Assembly (NCBI GenBank): GCA_900542125.1
Contig: UQMO01000053.1
Span: forward strand, 1 to 17,291
Origin: an uncultured Collinsella sp.
Lineage (GTDB): Bacteria; Actinomycetota; Coriobacteriia; Coriobacteriales; Coriobacteriaceae
DNA: 17,291 nt
Reading direction: 5' to 3'
Shown here: positions 7,214 through 14,621 of the stretch, in pieces
How positions within the stretch are numbered: position 1 is the first letter of the stretch
Layout: each line of letters opens with the position of its first letter
Translations under genes and position numbers: made by a program
Notes under the pieces: model-generated
Told to the model about the DNA's origin: nothing
Seen by the model: the letters and a program-made list of their open reading frames with translations, nothing else
Databases searched by the model: none

Positions 7214-8656
7214 TTAATGGGTAGGGTCAGCGGAATTAGTAGAGTCGGCAGGCACAATGCCAAGGATGTGCTCCAGGGTATCGAGCAGCTCATGCGGCAT
7301 GGTCGACACCACATGAACCTCGGCGCCGCGACCGGTAAGGCTTGCGAGTAAATCGTCACGATGATACTCGTCAAGCGTCATGCCGTCAGCGTTGAACATG
7401 AGCTTAGGCACAAAGAGCATAACCCCCGACAGATCTTGGGGCAGCTGCTCCAGAATGTCACACGCGACGATGAGGCCGGTCACGTCCACGTTGCCGCCAA
7501 AGTAGCGGTTCTTGATGGCTGTGACGGTGCCGCCGAGACCATGCGGCGACTCCACAAAGCGCGCCACGGTGTCGCGAGCGCTGGCGCCGGAGAGGCACAG
7601 AAGGCGCTGGTTGCGCTCGGCGATTGCCTCGCGAACTCGGCGCAGGCGCTCGGCATCGGCGGCGAGCACGTTGTCGGTCTCGTCCAGATAGGAGCGGATC
7701 ATACCGATGCCGTCGTAGTACTGCGGGTAGCCGTCGTAAAAGTCCGCCTCGGGTGGCTCGATGCCGGCATCCAAGTAGAACTCGTCGCTCATCTGGAAGG
7801 TGTGGCGGCCAAAGCGCTCGAAGGCACGGTCCTGGAACGGTCGGATCATGGCAATGGTCTCGCGCGCTAGCTCGGGCTTGTCGCTGTAGGACCAGCTAAA
7901 ACGGTTCTGATGCTTGGTAAAACCGAGCGGCACAATGCCCAGGCTGGTGATTTGCTCGTGCTCCTCGCAAAAGCGCAGGGTCTTTTCCAGCTCCTCGCCG
8001 TCGTTCATGCCGGGGCACAACACGATCTGCGCGTGAATCTCGATGCCGGCGGCCATGATGGCCTCGAGTACGTCCATGCCGCGCTGGGCGTTGCGGCCCA
8101 TCATACGACGGCGGACGTCGGGGCTCACGGCATGGACCGACACGTTCATGGGGCTCATGTTGCGTTGGATGACGTTTTGCACGTCCTCGTCGGTGAGGTT
8201 CGTGAGCGTGACGAAGTTGCCCTGCAAAAAGCTCAGGCGATAGTCATCGTCGCGGATGTAGAGCGTGGAGCGGCCACCCTTGGGCAGCATGGTCATAAAG
8301 CAGAACACGCAGGCGTTCACACAGGTACGCATGCCGTCAAAGATGGGGCCGTCGAACTCAAGGCCCCAGTCCTCTCCTGGGAAGCGGTCGAGCTCGACGG
8401 AAGTGACGGTGTTGTCGCGCGGATCGAAAACCTCGAGGTCGACGGTATCATCGTCGGCCTCCCAGAGCCACACAATCATGTCGGTAAGCTGCTCACCGTT
8501 GACCGTGAGCACGCGCATGCCCGGCTCGATACCCACATCCCACGCGGGCGATTCGGGACGCACGTTCTTTACGAGCGCGCCCTCACCCGGCTCGGGGTCG
8601 CGGCTGCGCCCGTAATCGGCCACCTCGGCGGCGTATGCGGGTACGGTCTGGTCCAT
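7214..8656 (-). CDS. DUF512 radical SAM protein with N-terminal PDZ-like domain
   Basis: The 480-residue protein starts with a PDZ-like segment (about 25-95, with PESPAWDVGIEPG and VLTVNGE). A radical SAM cluster motif CVNACVFC (Cys112, Cys116, Cys119) follows, of the CxxxCxxC form that binds a 4Fe-4S cluster and S-adenosylmethionine. The rest includes LCPGMNDG and GFTKHQNRF and corresponds to the DUF512 region. The family is annotated only as a putative Fe-S oxidoreductase; I know of no established substrate. The start at 8656 was chosen over an arginine/histidine-rich upstream extension that lies inside ispH. It begins two bases after the ispH stop, with AGGAGC about 12 bases upstream. Position between ispH and der is the main hint of a housekeeping role. 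Confidence 0.9.
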   Translation of the reverse strand: MDQTVPAYAAEVADYGRSRDPEPGEGALVKNVRPESPAWDVGIEPGMRVLTVNGEQLTDMIVWLWEADDDTVDLEVFDPRDNTVTSVELDRFPGEDWGLEFDGPIFDGMRTCVNACVFCFMTMLPKGGRSTLYIRDDDYRLSFLQGNFVTLTNLTDEDVQNVIQRNMSPMNVSVHAVSPDVRRRMMGRNAQRGMDVLEAIMAAGIEIHAQIVLCPGMNDGEELEKTLRFCEEHEQITSLGIVPLGFTKHQNRFSWSYSDKPELARETIAMIRPFQDRAFERFGRHTFQMSDEFYLDAGIEPPEADFYDGYPQYYDGIGMIRSYLDETDNVLAADAERLRRVREAIAERNQRLLCLSGASARDTVARFVESPHGLGGTVTAIKNRYFGGNVDVTGLIVACDILEQLPQDLSGVMLFVPKLMFNADGMTLDEYHRDDLLASLTGRGAEVHVVSTMPHELLDTLEHILGIVPADSTNSADPTH

Positions 8657-8658
8657 GA

Positions 8659-9558
8659 TTAGTGGTAAAGCTCCTTGATGCGAGCGACGGCTCGTTCGAT
8701 GTGTTCTTGCGGGGTGGAGGCTCCGGCGGTGATGCCGATGTGGTGGGCGTCGGTAAACCACGCGGCCTGGAGCTCGGAAGCTTCCTCGATGTGATGCGTG
8801 CGCTCGCAGGCGTCTGCGCAAATCTGCGCCAGGCGGCGGGTGTTGCCCGAGTTTTTGCCGCCCACGACTACCATGCAGTCGCAGCGGTTGGCAAGTGTGG
8901 CTGCTGCCTGTTGACGCTCACTCGTGGCGGCGCAGATGGTGTTGATCACGCGCAGCTCCTGCACACGCGGGGTGATGGCTGCCACGACCTCGGCTAGGTT
9001 CTGCGCGGTCTGGGTGGTCTGCACGACGAGGCCTACCTTGCCCTTGAACGGCAGCGCGTCCGCATCAGCGGCGCAACTCACGACCTGCGCATCGTCGCCG
9101 GCGTGACCCAGAATGCCCTCGACCTCGGGATGCCCCGGCTCACCCACGACCACCACGTGGTAGCCCTCGCGCACCAGGCGCTCGGCTGCCACGTGAACCT
9201 TCTTGACGTAAGGGCAGGTGGCGTCGATGACGTTAAGGCCACGCTCGCGAGCGGCATCGATGACCTGCGGCACCACACCGTGGGCGCGGATGATCACGGT
9301 GCCGGTTGCGGCATTATCATGGTTCTCGGCCAAGCCAACGCCTGCCTCAGCGAGCTCGCGTACCACGATGGGGTTATGAATGAGCGGACCCAAGGTATGG
9401 ACCTGAGTGCTCTCCCCTGCCTGCGGGGCGGCGGCCAGCGCCATATCGAGCGCACGCTGTACGCCGTAGCAGGTGCCGGCGTGGGCTGCGATTTCGATGG
9501 TGGGAGCGTCTGCCTTGCCAGGCGCAGGCTCGGCAGTGTTCATGACTTCCTCGCTCAT
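8659..9558 (-). CDS. ispH: 4-hydroxy-3-methylbut-2-enyl diphosphate reductase
   Basis: IspH is the last enzyme of the MEP isoprenoid pathway. It converts HMBPP to isopentenyl and dimethylallyl diphosphate using a 4Fe-4S cluster. The cluster cysteines are visible as AGTCYGV (Cys30), DATCPYV (Cys115) and NTICAATSERQ (Cys209). Substrate-binding elements are HNPIVV (His61), IRAHGV (His93), GHPEVEG (His143) and GGKNSGNT (233-240). Length is 299 residues from the ATG at 9558, chosen because it follows GGGAAGG at eight bases and lies two bases after the plsC stop. An upstream ATG at 9588 would sit inside plsC without support. There is no fused S1 domain, unlike some Firmicutes IspH proteins. Confidence 0.97.
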   Translation of the reverse strand: MSEEVMNTAEPAPGKADAPTIEIAAHAGTCYGVQRALDMALAAAPQAGESTQVHTLGPLIHNPIVVRELAEAGVGLAENHDNAATGTVIIRAHGVVPQVIDAARERGLNVIDATCPYVKKVHVAAERLVREGYHVVVVGEPGHPEVEGILGHAGDDAQVVSCAADADALPFKGKVGLVVQTTQTAQNLAEVVAAITPRVQELRVINTICAATSERQQAAATLANRCDCMVVVGGKNSGNTRRLAQICADACERTHHIEEASELQAAWFTDAHHIGITAGASTPQEHIERAVARIKELYH

Positions 9559-9560
9559 GG

Positions 9561-10289
9561 TTAGAACCTTCCCGGATGCTCGGCGCACAGGTCGTCGCGC
9601 ATAGCGTAGACGCGGTTCATGGCCTCGGACTCAAACCATGCCAGGCGCTCCTTGCGCTTGAGCTCGGCCGGTGCATCGGATAGCGAGATGGCCTTGCCGG
9701 CACGGATCCAGCACTTTTTAGGGCGCATGAGCTTTTTGCCCGCAGGCGTAATATCGGACCAGCCACAGATGGCGAGCGGGTTGACGGGCGCCTTGCCCAT
9801 CTGGGCGATGAGCGCAAAACCGCCGTGGACCTCGGGCTTGATCTCACGCGAGCGGATGCGCGTGCCCTCGGGGAAGATCAGGACGTCCTCGCCACGCTGC
9901 AGCGCATGCTGAGCGGCGCGCAGGCACTTCATATCGGCAGTACCACGCTCCACGGGGATGCCGCCAACGCGGCTAAAGGCCCAGCGCACAATCTTGCTCT
10001 TGGCGAACTCGGACTTAAAGATGGGACGAATGCGGCGGCCCCCAAAGAACAACGCCGTCTCAACGGCCAGGAGCTCGGCCATCGAGGTGTGGTTGCAGAT
10101 GACCACGCTGCCGCGGCCTTCCTGGCGCTCAAACAGCAGGTCAGCGTCCTCGACCTTCCAGCGCCACATGAGTTTGGAGAAGGCCCAAAGGATGGCCATG
10201 ACTACGACGACGGTGCCGCGGATGAGCGCTGGGAACTCTGCATAGGGGGCGTTGTAATAGTCCTCGGGCGTCTGCTTAAACAGGCGCAT
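9561..10289 (-). CDS. plsC: 1-acylglycerol-3-phosphate acyltransferase (PlsC family)
   Basis: This is probably the second acylation step of phospholipid synthesis, turning lysophosphatidic acid into phosphatidic acid. The 242-residue protein has one N-terminal hydrophobic span (about 23-38). The acyltransferase blocks are NHTSMAE (66-72), GGIPVERG (109-116) and FPEGTR (139-144). The first block is unusual: the family pattern is HX4D, but here the acidic residue after His67 is Glu72. The remaining blocks look intact, so activity is likely. AGGAGG lies in the last codons of cmk, six bases before the ATG, giving tight coupling. With plsY and gpsA nearby, a glycerolipid role is more likely than another acyltransferase function. 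Confidence 0.88.
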   Translation of the reverse strand: MRLFKQTPEDYYNAPYAEFPALIRGTVVVVMAILWAFSKLMWRWKVEDADLLFERQEGRGSVVICNHTSMAELLAVETALFFGGRRIRPIFKSEFAKSKIVRWAFSRVGGIPVERGTADMKCLRAAQHALQRGEDVLIFPEGTRIRSREIKPEVHGGFALIAQMGKAPVNPLAICGWSDITPAGKKLMRPKKCWIRAGKAISLSDAPAELKRKERLAWFESEAMNRVYAMRDDLCAEHPGRF

Positions 10290-10292
10290 GGG

Positions 10293-10979
10293 CTACCTCC
10301 TTTGGTTGATGAGGTCCTCGATAATGCGGACGACCTCGTCGATGGTGTGGGCGGTGGAGTCGACGTGCACGGCGTCCTCGGCGGGCACGAGCGGCGCGAC
10401 CTCGCGGCTGCTGTCGAGCTTATCGCGTTGCTTGAGGGCGTCGAGGGTCTCGTCGACCTCGGCCTCGAGCTGCGCTGTGCTGAGCGGCTGGGAATCGTTT
10501 TGGTGGCGCTGCAGCACGCGGCGGCGGGCACGCTCACGCGGGTCGGCGGTCAGGAACACCTTGACCTGCGCGTTGGGGAACACGACGGTGCCGATGTCTC
10601 GACCCTCGGCGACGATGTCGCGGTCCTCGGCGGCACGACGCTGGTGGATGAGCATGGCGGCGCGCACGCCCGGGTAGGCCGAGACCTTGGACACATTGGC
10701 GTCGACCTGCGGGGTGCGGATGGCAGCCGAGGCATCCTTACCGTCGATGGTCAGGCGCGTGTCTTCGCCGGTGCCGTTGGTAAAGCGAATCTCGATCTGC
10801 TCGGCGAGGGCGTCGATGGCCGCCTCGTCGTCCAGGTCGATGCCGCGGTCGAGCGCGGCGAATGTGACGGCGCGATACATGGCGCCCGTGTCGAGCTTGT
10901 TAAAGCCCAGCTGGCGGGCGATCTCCTTGGCGATGGTGGACTTGCCGGAACCGGCGGGGCCGTCGATGGCGACGATCAT
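10293..10979 (-). CDS. cmk: Cytidylate kinase
   Basis: Cmk phosphorylates CMP and dCMP using ATP, feeding nucleotides to RNA and DNA synthesis and CTP to phospholipid synthesis. The 228-residue protein carries the P-loop GPAGSGKST (7-15), LDTGAMYRA (29-37), EGRDIGT (125-131) and a C-terminal segment with RDKLDSSREVAPL (185-197), all typical of bacterial Cmk. GGAAG lies six bases before the ATG at 10979. It follows the pseudouridine synthase gene after 66 bases, the second-largest gap between protein genes here; I saw no clear promoter or terminator in that gap. The adjacency of pseudouridine synthase and cmk is common in bacteria. Confidence 0.97.
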   Translation of the reverse strand: MIVAIDGPAGSGKSTIAKEIARQLGFNKLDTGAMYRAVTFAALDRGIDLDDEAAIDALAEQIEIRFTNGTGEDTRLTIDGKDASAAIRTPQVDANVSKVSAYPGVRAAMLIHQRRAAEDRDIVAEGRDIGTVVFPNAQVKVFLTADPRERARRRVLQRHQNDSQPLSTAQLEAEVDETLDALKQRDKLDSSREVAPLVPAEDAVHVDSTAHTIDEVVRIIEDLINQRR

Positions 10980-11045
10980 GCAATGCTTCCTTTCGATGAT
11001 TGACGTGCTGGTATGGTTCGCGGGCGTTGGGGCGCGGCGGGTTGC

Positions 11046-11972
11046 CTAGCCGGTGTAGCGCTCGCGGTAGGTGTTGCGCTTGGGTGCGGAGCCGTGGCTG
11101 CCGTGGTGACGCGTGCGGCTGGCAGGCGTGTCTTGGGGCTTGCCGCCGCGTATGGCGCTGGCCTGCTTGGGAGGGATGCCACCGCTTTTGAGGATCTGCA
11201 CCTCGCAGTCGGAGAGTTCGCGCCACGAGCCTTTGGCCACGTCCTTGAGCTCCAGGCCGGCAAAGTTGCAGCGGTGCAGGCGGATCACGGGATGGTGAAT
11301 CTTGCTCAGCATGCGCTTGACCTGGTTTTTACGACCCTCGCGGATGATGACCTCCACGGCGGTGGTGCCGGGCTTGACGCCCTGGGGAGCTACGGCCTCG
11401 GCCTCGCGTGCGGTGATGACGCGGCAGATTGCCGGCTGGCATAGGCCGTCGTCGAGCTCGATGCCACGGCGGAGTGGCGTGAGATCGCGGTCGGACAGTT
11501 CGCCGTCCACGAGCGCCTGATAGGTCTTGTAGACGTGCTTGCTGGGGTGCAGCAGGTCCTGCGACAGATCGCCGTCGGTGGTAAAGAGCAAAAGGCCCGT
11601 GGTGTCGCGGTCCAGGCGGCCCACCGGGAAGAGCCCCGGAAAGCGGTCGCGCGGGACCAGATCGGCCACGCAAGGGCGCTCCTGCGGGTCGCTCATGGTG
11701 GTGAGGTAGCCGGTCGGCTTGTAGAGCATCAAGTACACGGCGCCCTGGTTGAGCTTGACGGGCATGCCGTCGACCTCGATTTGATCGCGGTCGACATCGA
11801 CCTTGGTACCCAGTTCGGTCGCGACCTGGCCGTTGACGGTCACGCGGCCGGCGGTCATCAGGTCCTCCGAGCCGCGGCGGCTCGCCACGCCCGCGCGCGC
11901 CAAAAAGCGCTGCAGGCGCATGGTGTGCGGGTAGACGGGCTGGGCGTCGGTTGCGGGTACTGCGTTGCCCAT
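11046..11972 (-). CDS. rluB: RsuA/RluB-family pseudouridine synthase
   Basis: The protein has an S4 RNA-binding domain (about 18-78, starting MRLQRFLARAGVASRR). A RsuA-type catalytic domain follows with GRLDRDTTGLLLF, whose Asp121 should be the catalytic aspartate. The downstream EGRKNQVKRML and VIRLHR segments are typical of the RluB/RluE/RsuA group. It probably isomerises a uridine in 23S rRNA (RluB) rather than 16S rRNA, but this cannot be decided by eye. The last 35 or so residues form a basic tail rich in Arg, His and Ser. I chose the ATG at 11972 (308 residues) because GGGGGAG lies nine bases upstream. Alternatives are 12008, overlapping scpB, and 11921 at the S4 domain itself. The stop is 66 bases before cmk. 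Confidence 0.9.
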   Translation of the reverse strand: MGNAVPATDAQPVYPHTMRLQRFLARAGVASRRGSEDLMTAGRVTVNGQVATELGTKVDVDRDQIEVDGMPVKLNQGAVYLMLYKPTGYLTTMSDPQERPCVADLVPRDRFPGLFPVGRLDRDTTGLLLFTTDGDLSQDLLHPSKHVYKTYQALVDGELSDRDLTPLRRGIELDDGLCQPAICRVITAREAEAVAPQGVKPGTTAVEVIIREGRKNQVKRMLSKIHHPVIRLHRCNFAGLELKDVAKGSWRELSDCEVQILKSGGIPPKQASAIRGGKPQDTPASRTRHHGSHGSAPKRNTYRERYTG

Positions 11973-11994
11973 GGCGCGCGTCTCCCCCACTCCG

Positions 11995-12723
11995 TTAGTC
12001 CTCGTCATGTAAATCCTCCGAGGTCTCGTCGACGACCAGGTTCTCCAAGTCCTCGACAGCCTCAACATCTTCAACATCGGTATCAAGCAGTTCGCGCTCT
12101 TCGTCCAGGTCCTCGGCCTGCTCCTCGAGCGTGGACTGAATGCTGCGGCCGCTCAGGCGCTCACGGATAAACTGGCGCGACTGCTCGTCGGGGGCAAACT
12201 GCTCCAGATCGGGCAGGTCGCGGGTGGAGCGCAGGCCGAACTTTTCCAAGAAGGCGTTGGTCGTGCCGTAGATGATGGCCTGACCGCGCTGGGGGTCGCG
12301 GCCGAGCTCGCGCACCAGGCCCTTGTCCACGAGCGACGCGATGACGCCGTCGGAATTGACGCCGCGGATGCCCTTGACCACCTCGCGCGTGACGGGCTGG
12401 TGGTAGGCGATCACGGCTAGGGTTTCGAGCGCCGCTTGCGACAGTTTTTGCGTATCCCAGCTCAACACATAAGCCTCGACCACGTCGTGGTAGGCGGGGT
12501 GCGTAAACAGGCGCCAGCCGCCGGCAACCTCGCGCAGCTGAAAGCCGCGGTTGGCCTCCTCGTACTCAACCTTGAGCTCGGCGAGCAGCGACGCGCACTC
12601 GCCGGGGGCGATATCCAGCGCACCTGCCAGCGCGGGTGCGCTGACGGGGTCGCTCGACACCAGCAACAGCGCCTCGAGGGCGCCTTTGAGGCTGTTTGCC
12701 TCCAGCGTGGAAAGGGTTGACAT
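11995..12723 (-). CDS. scpB: Segregation and condensation protein B
   Basis: ScpB is the kite subunit that works with ScpA and SMC in the bacterial condensin complex for chromosome organisation and segregation. Two winged-helix domains fit residues 10-90 and 95-175. The family block LAVIAYHQPVTREVVKGIRG (102-121), then SDGVIASLVDKGLV (124-137) and YGTTNAFLEKFGL (152-164), are clear. After residue 195 the protein has a long acidic tail dominated by Glu and Asp, ending at residue 242. AGGAG lies eight bases before the ATG, and scpA ends 11 bases upstream. A possible start for the pseudouridine synthase gene lies inside its last codons. Confidence 0.96.
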   Translation of the reverse strand: MSTLSTLEANSLKGALEALLLVSSDPVSAPALAGALDIAPGECASLLAELKVEYEEANRGFQLREVAGGWRLFTHPAYHDVVEAYVLSWDTQKLSQAALETLAVIAYHQPVTREVVKGIRGVNSDGVIASLVDKGLVRELGRDPQRGQAIIYGTTNAFLEKFGLRSTRDLPDLEQFAPDEQSRQFIRERLSGRSIQSTLEEQAEDLDEERELLDTDVEDVEAVEDLENLVVDETSEDLHDED

Positions 12724-12734
12724 GGTTGCGGCTC

Positions 12735-13547
12735 CTATTCGGTGAGCTCGGGGCCCTCGCCGGGCACATAGGCCTCGGCGCCCTCGACGCGGTTGATCTG
12801 AATGGTTCCGAAGATCTCGTCCTGGCTTAGCGTGAGCGAGCCGCGCTTGGCGAGCTCCAGCATGGCAAGGAAGGTGACGACGAGCTGCTCGGTTGTTGCA
12901 TCGCCGTCCAGTAGCTCGCGGAAGGTGCAGGTTTGGTGCGCCATGGTAAAGCGGTCGACTGAGGCCACGGTCAGGTCGAGCGGTACGCGATGCGGCGCCA
13001 CATGCTCGGCCTCCAGCAGGAAGGTCTGGCGCTTGCCGTCCAGGTCGGCGCAGATGACGGCGAGGCCGCGCAGGGTAATGCCGGCCAGATAGTCGGGCAT
13101 TAGGCCCAAGAACTCGGGGTCGGGGCCGGCCACACGCGGGTGCATGCGACTTTCGGCCTGCATGCGGGCACCGAGGGCTGCCGCCGCGCCTTTAAACTGC
13201 TTGTAGGCAATCAGGCGCTGGATCAGGACCTCGCGCAGGGCGTCGCCGTCGAGCGTGCTGAGCTCCTCGAGGTCTTCGTCGAACTCGCCATCGTCGTCAT
13301 CGGCTTTGCGCGGGACCTCCTGCGGCACCAGAGAGGCGGCCTTGATGTCCAAAAGGGTTGCCGCGACCAGCAAAAAGTCGCTTGCTACGTCCAAGTCCAG
13401 CGCCTCGATGCGCTCGGCCTCGGCAAGGTACTGCTCGGCCACCTCGCTGATGGAGATGGCGCCGATATCTACTTTTTGGCGGGTTACCAGCTGCAGCAGC
13501 AGGTCGAACGGTCCGCTGTAGACCTGCGTCGACACGCGATACGACAT
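12735..13547 (-). CDS. scpA: Segregation and condensation protein A
   Basis: ScpA is the kleisin subunit that bridges the SMC heads. The 270 residues begin with the family N-terminal helix region GPFDLLLQLVTRQKVDI (12-28), followed by SEVAEQYL and DFLLVAATLLDIKAASLVP (57-75). The middle is acidic (about 83-100, including DDDDGEFDEDLEEL). The C-terminal winged helix is about 215-260 and contains VTFLAMLELAKRG and DEIFGTIQI. A strong ribosome binding site, AGGAGG, sits six bases before the ATG. Upstream is the largest gap between protein genes in the window (84 bases), with two small hairpins. The partner scpB follows after 11 bases. Confidence 0.96.
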   Translation of the reverse strand: MSYRVSTQVYSGPFDLLLQLVTRQKVDIGAISISEVAEQYLAEAERIEALDLDVASDFLLVAATLLDIKAASLVPQEVPRKADDDDGEFDEDLEELSTLDGDALREVLIQRLIAYKQFKGAAAALGARMQAESRMHPRVAGPDPEFLGLMPDYLAGITLRGLAVICADLDGKRQTFLLEAEHVAPHRVPLDLTVASVDRFTMAHQTCTFRELLDGDATTEQLVVTFLAMLELAKRGSLTLSQDEIFGTIQINRVEGAEAYVPGEGPELTE

Positions 13548-13565
13548 CTTCGACCTCCTTTGACG

Positions 13566-13616
13566 GCGCCTTCGCGGCGCGGTTTGGGTGCATGTTGCGA
13601 CCGTTTTGCACGGTCG
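13566..13616 (-). other. Two small inverted repeats in the leader before scpA
   Basis: The 84-base gap between the M50 peptidase gene and scpA holds two hairpin-forming repeats. One pairs CGACCGT (13598-13604) with ACGGTCG (13610-13616) around a five-base loop. The other pairs GCGCC (13566-13570) with GGCGC (13576-13580). Neither is followed by a T run on the minus strand, so they are not good intrinsic terminators. They could be a leader structure, a protein site or chance in GC-rich DNA. I found no convincing sigma-70 promoter here. Confidence 0.35.
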
Positions 13617-13631
13617 ACCTGTAAGTTTACC

Positions 13632-14315
13632 TTAGATGCCGGCGATTGCGAAGTTGAGCATCTGCTCAGCGAGCGGATACACGGTAACGTCGAAATAGCG
13701 GCCGATCACATCGATGCCGGTCCACATGGGCAGCAGGTACAGCACTAGGATGAGGATGGGCATAGCGTATTGCTGCAGGTGGTAGTAGTTGGTCAGCGCC
13801 TTGCCCTTAAGGAACGGCACGATGATAGACGAGCCGTCAAGCGGCGGAATCGGAATAAGATTAAAGAACGCAAGCGACAGGTTAACCACGATAAACGTGG
13901 CGCCGAAGTTCATGATTTGAGACGCCACAGCAAAGGACATGCTGGCGTAGAGGTTGCCATAGGCCAGGTGCATGAGGGCTGCAGCCAGGCACGCGAGCGC
14001 GATATTCGATGCGGGGCCGGCCGCGCTCACCAGGACCTCGTCGCGCTTGGGGTGCTTGAGGTTGTTGAGGTAGACGGGCACGGGCTTGGCGAAGGCAAAC
14101 ACCGGGCCACCGGCGGCGAGCATGAGCAGCGGCAGGATGATAGTGCCAAACGGATCGATATGGTTGAGCGGGTTGAGTGACACGCGGCCGCGCGAACGGG
14201 CTGTCTTATCGCCGAGTGCCCAGGCCGCGGCGGCGTGCGCACTTTCGTGGATGACGATGCCCACGATGACGGCGACGGCGCTGGCGAGCAGGTTCATGAT
14301 GTAGCTGCTGGACAT
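13632..14315 (-). CDS. M50-family (site-2 protease-like) membrane metallopeptidase
   Basis: The 227-residue protein is largely hydrophobic with several membrane spans. It carries the zinc protease motif HESAH (HExxH; His23, Glu24, His27) in the first span, and the second M50 motif NLIPIPPLDGS (152-162), whose Asp160 is the expected third metal ligand. There is no PDZ domain, so it belongs to the compact SpoIVFB/YwhC-like group. The substrate is unknown. Members of this group are often found beside scpA-scpB, as here. The ATG at 14315 is preceded by AGGGGAG. It ends 84 bases before scpA and begins nine bases after the small membrane protein gene. Confidence 0.92.
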   Translation of the reverse strand: MSSSYIMNLLASAVAVIVGIVIHESAHAAAAWALGDKTARSRGRVSLNPLNHIDPFGTIILPLLMLAAGGPVFAFAKPVPVYLNNLKHPKRDEVLVSAAGPASNIALACLAAALMHLAYGNLYASMSFAVASQIMNFGATFIVVNLSLAFFNLIPIPPLDGSSIIVPFLKGKALTNYYHLQQYAMPILILVLYLLPMWTGIDVIGRYFDVTVYPLAEQMLNFAIAGI

Positions 14316-14324
14316 GGCGCTCCC

Positions 14325-14621
14325 CTAGCGGACGCGGCGCGAGGCGCGCGTGAGCAGGTAGTCAGCTACAAACAGGATGACGGCCACGATGGCGTAATCC
14401 AAGCGGAAAACGCCGCCAAAGGGTGAGGTGATGACGCCGTAGCCGGCGATGGCGCTCGGCAGCGCGCGAGAAAGCTCAACGACAAAGCCGACAATCTGCA
14501 GCTTGGCGGTCAGGCCGCTAAAGCACAGCAGCACGGTCATCGCGCTCATAAAGATGCCGCAGATGCGACAGGCGATGGCGATGACGCTCATCGCCACGGC
14601 AGCGGCCTTACGAGAATTCAC
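14325..14621 (-). CDS. Small hypothetical membrane protein
   Basis: I do not recognise a firm family. The 98-residue product has a short basic start (residues 1-7, including Arg4 and Lys5). Hydrophobic stretches cover about residues 8-30 and 72-90, and a weaker one lies near 39-52. The tail is basic (RASRRVR). The layout loosely recalls YggT proteins, but I cannot establish homology. I chose a GTG start at 14621, overlapping the ABC-F stop by 14 bases, because GGAG lies seven bases upstream in the last ABC-F codons. The ATG at 14591 would give 88 residues but has no visible ribosome binding site. The reading frame is well placed between two real genes with a nine-base gap to the peptidase gene. 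Confidence 0.72.
   Translation of the reverse strand: MNSRKAAAVAMSVIAIACRICGIFMSAMTVLLCFSGLTAKLQIVGFVVELSRALPSAIAGYGVITSPFGGVFRLDYAIVAVILFVADYLLTRASRRVR

Noticed and set aside
6250..7224. Plus-strand open frame (324 codons) opposite der
   Set aside because: It mirrors the Der gene, whose two G domains are complete; no independent evidence of coding.
9825..11003. Long plus-strand open frame (392 codons) opposite plsC and cmk
   Set aside because: It is the antisense shadow of two genes with intact catalytic motifs; no recognisable domain or supporting context.
10980..11045. Possible promoter or terminator between the pseudouridine synthase gene and cmk
   Set aside because: No spaced -35/-10 pair and no hairpin with a T run could be found in these 66 bases.
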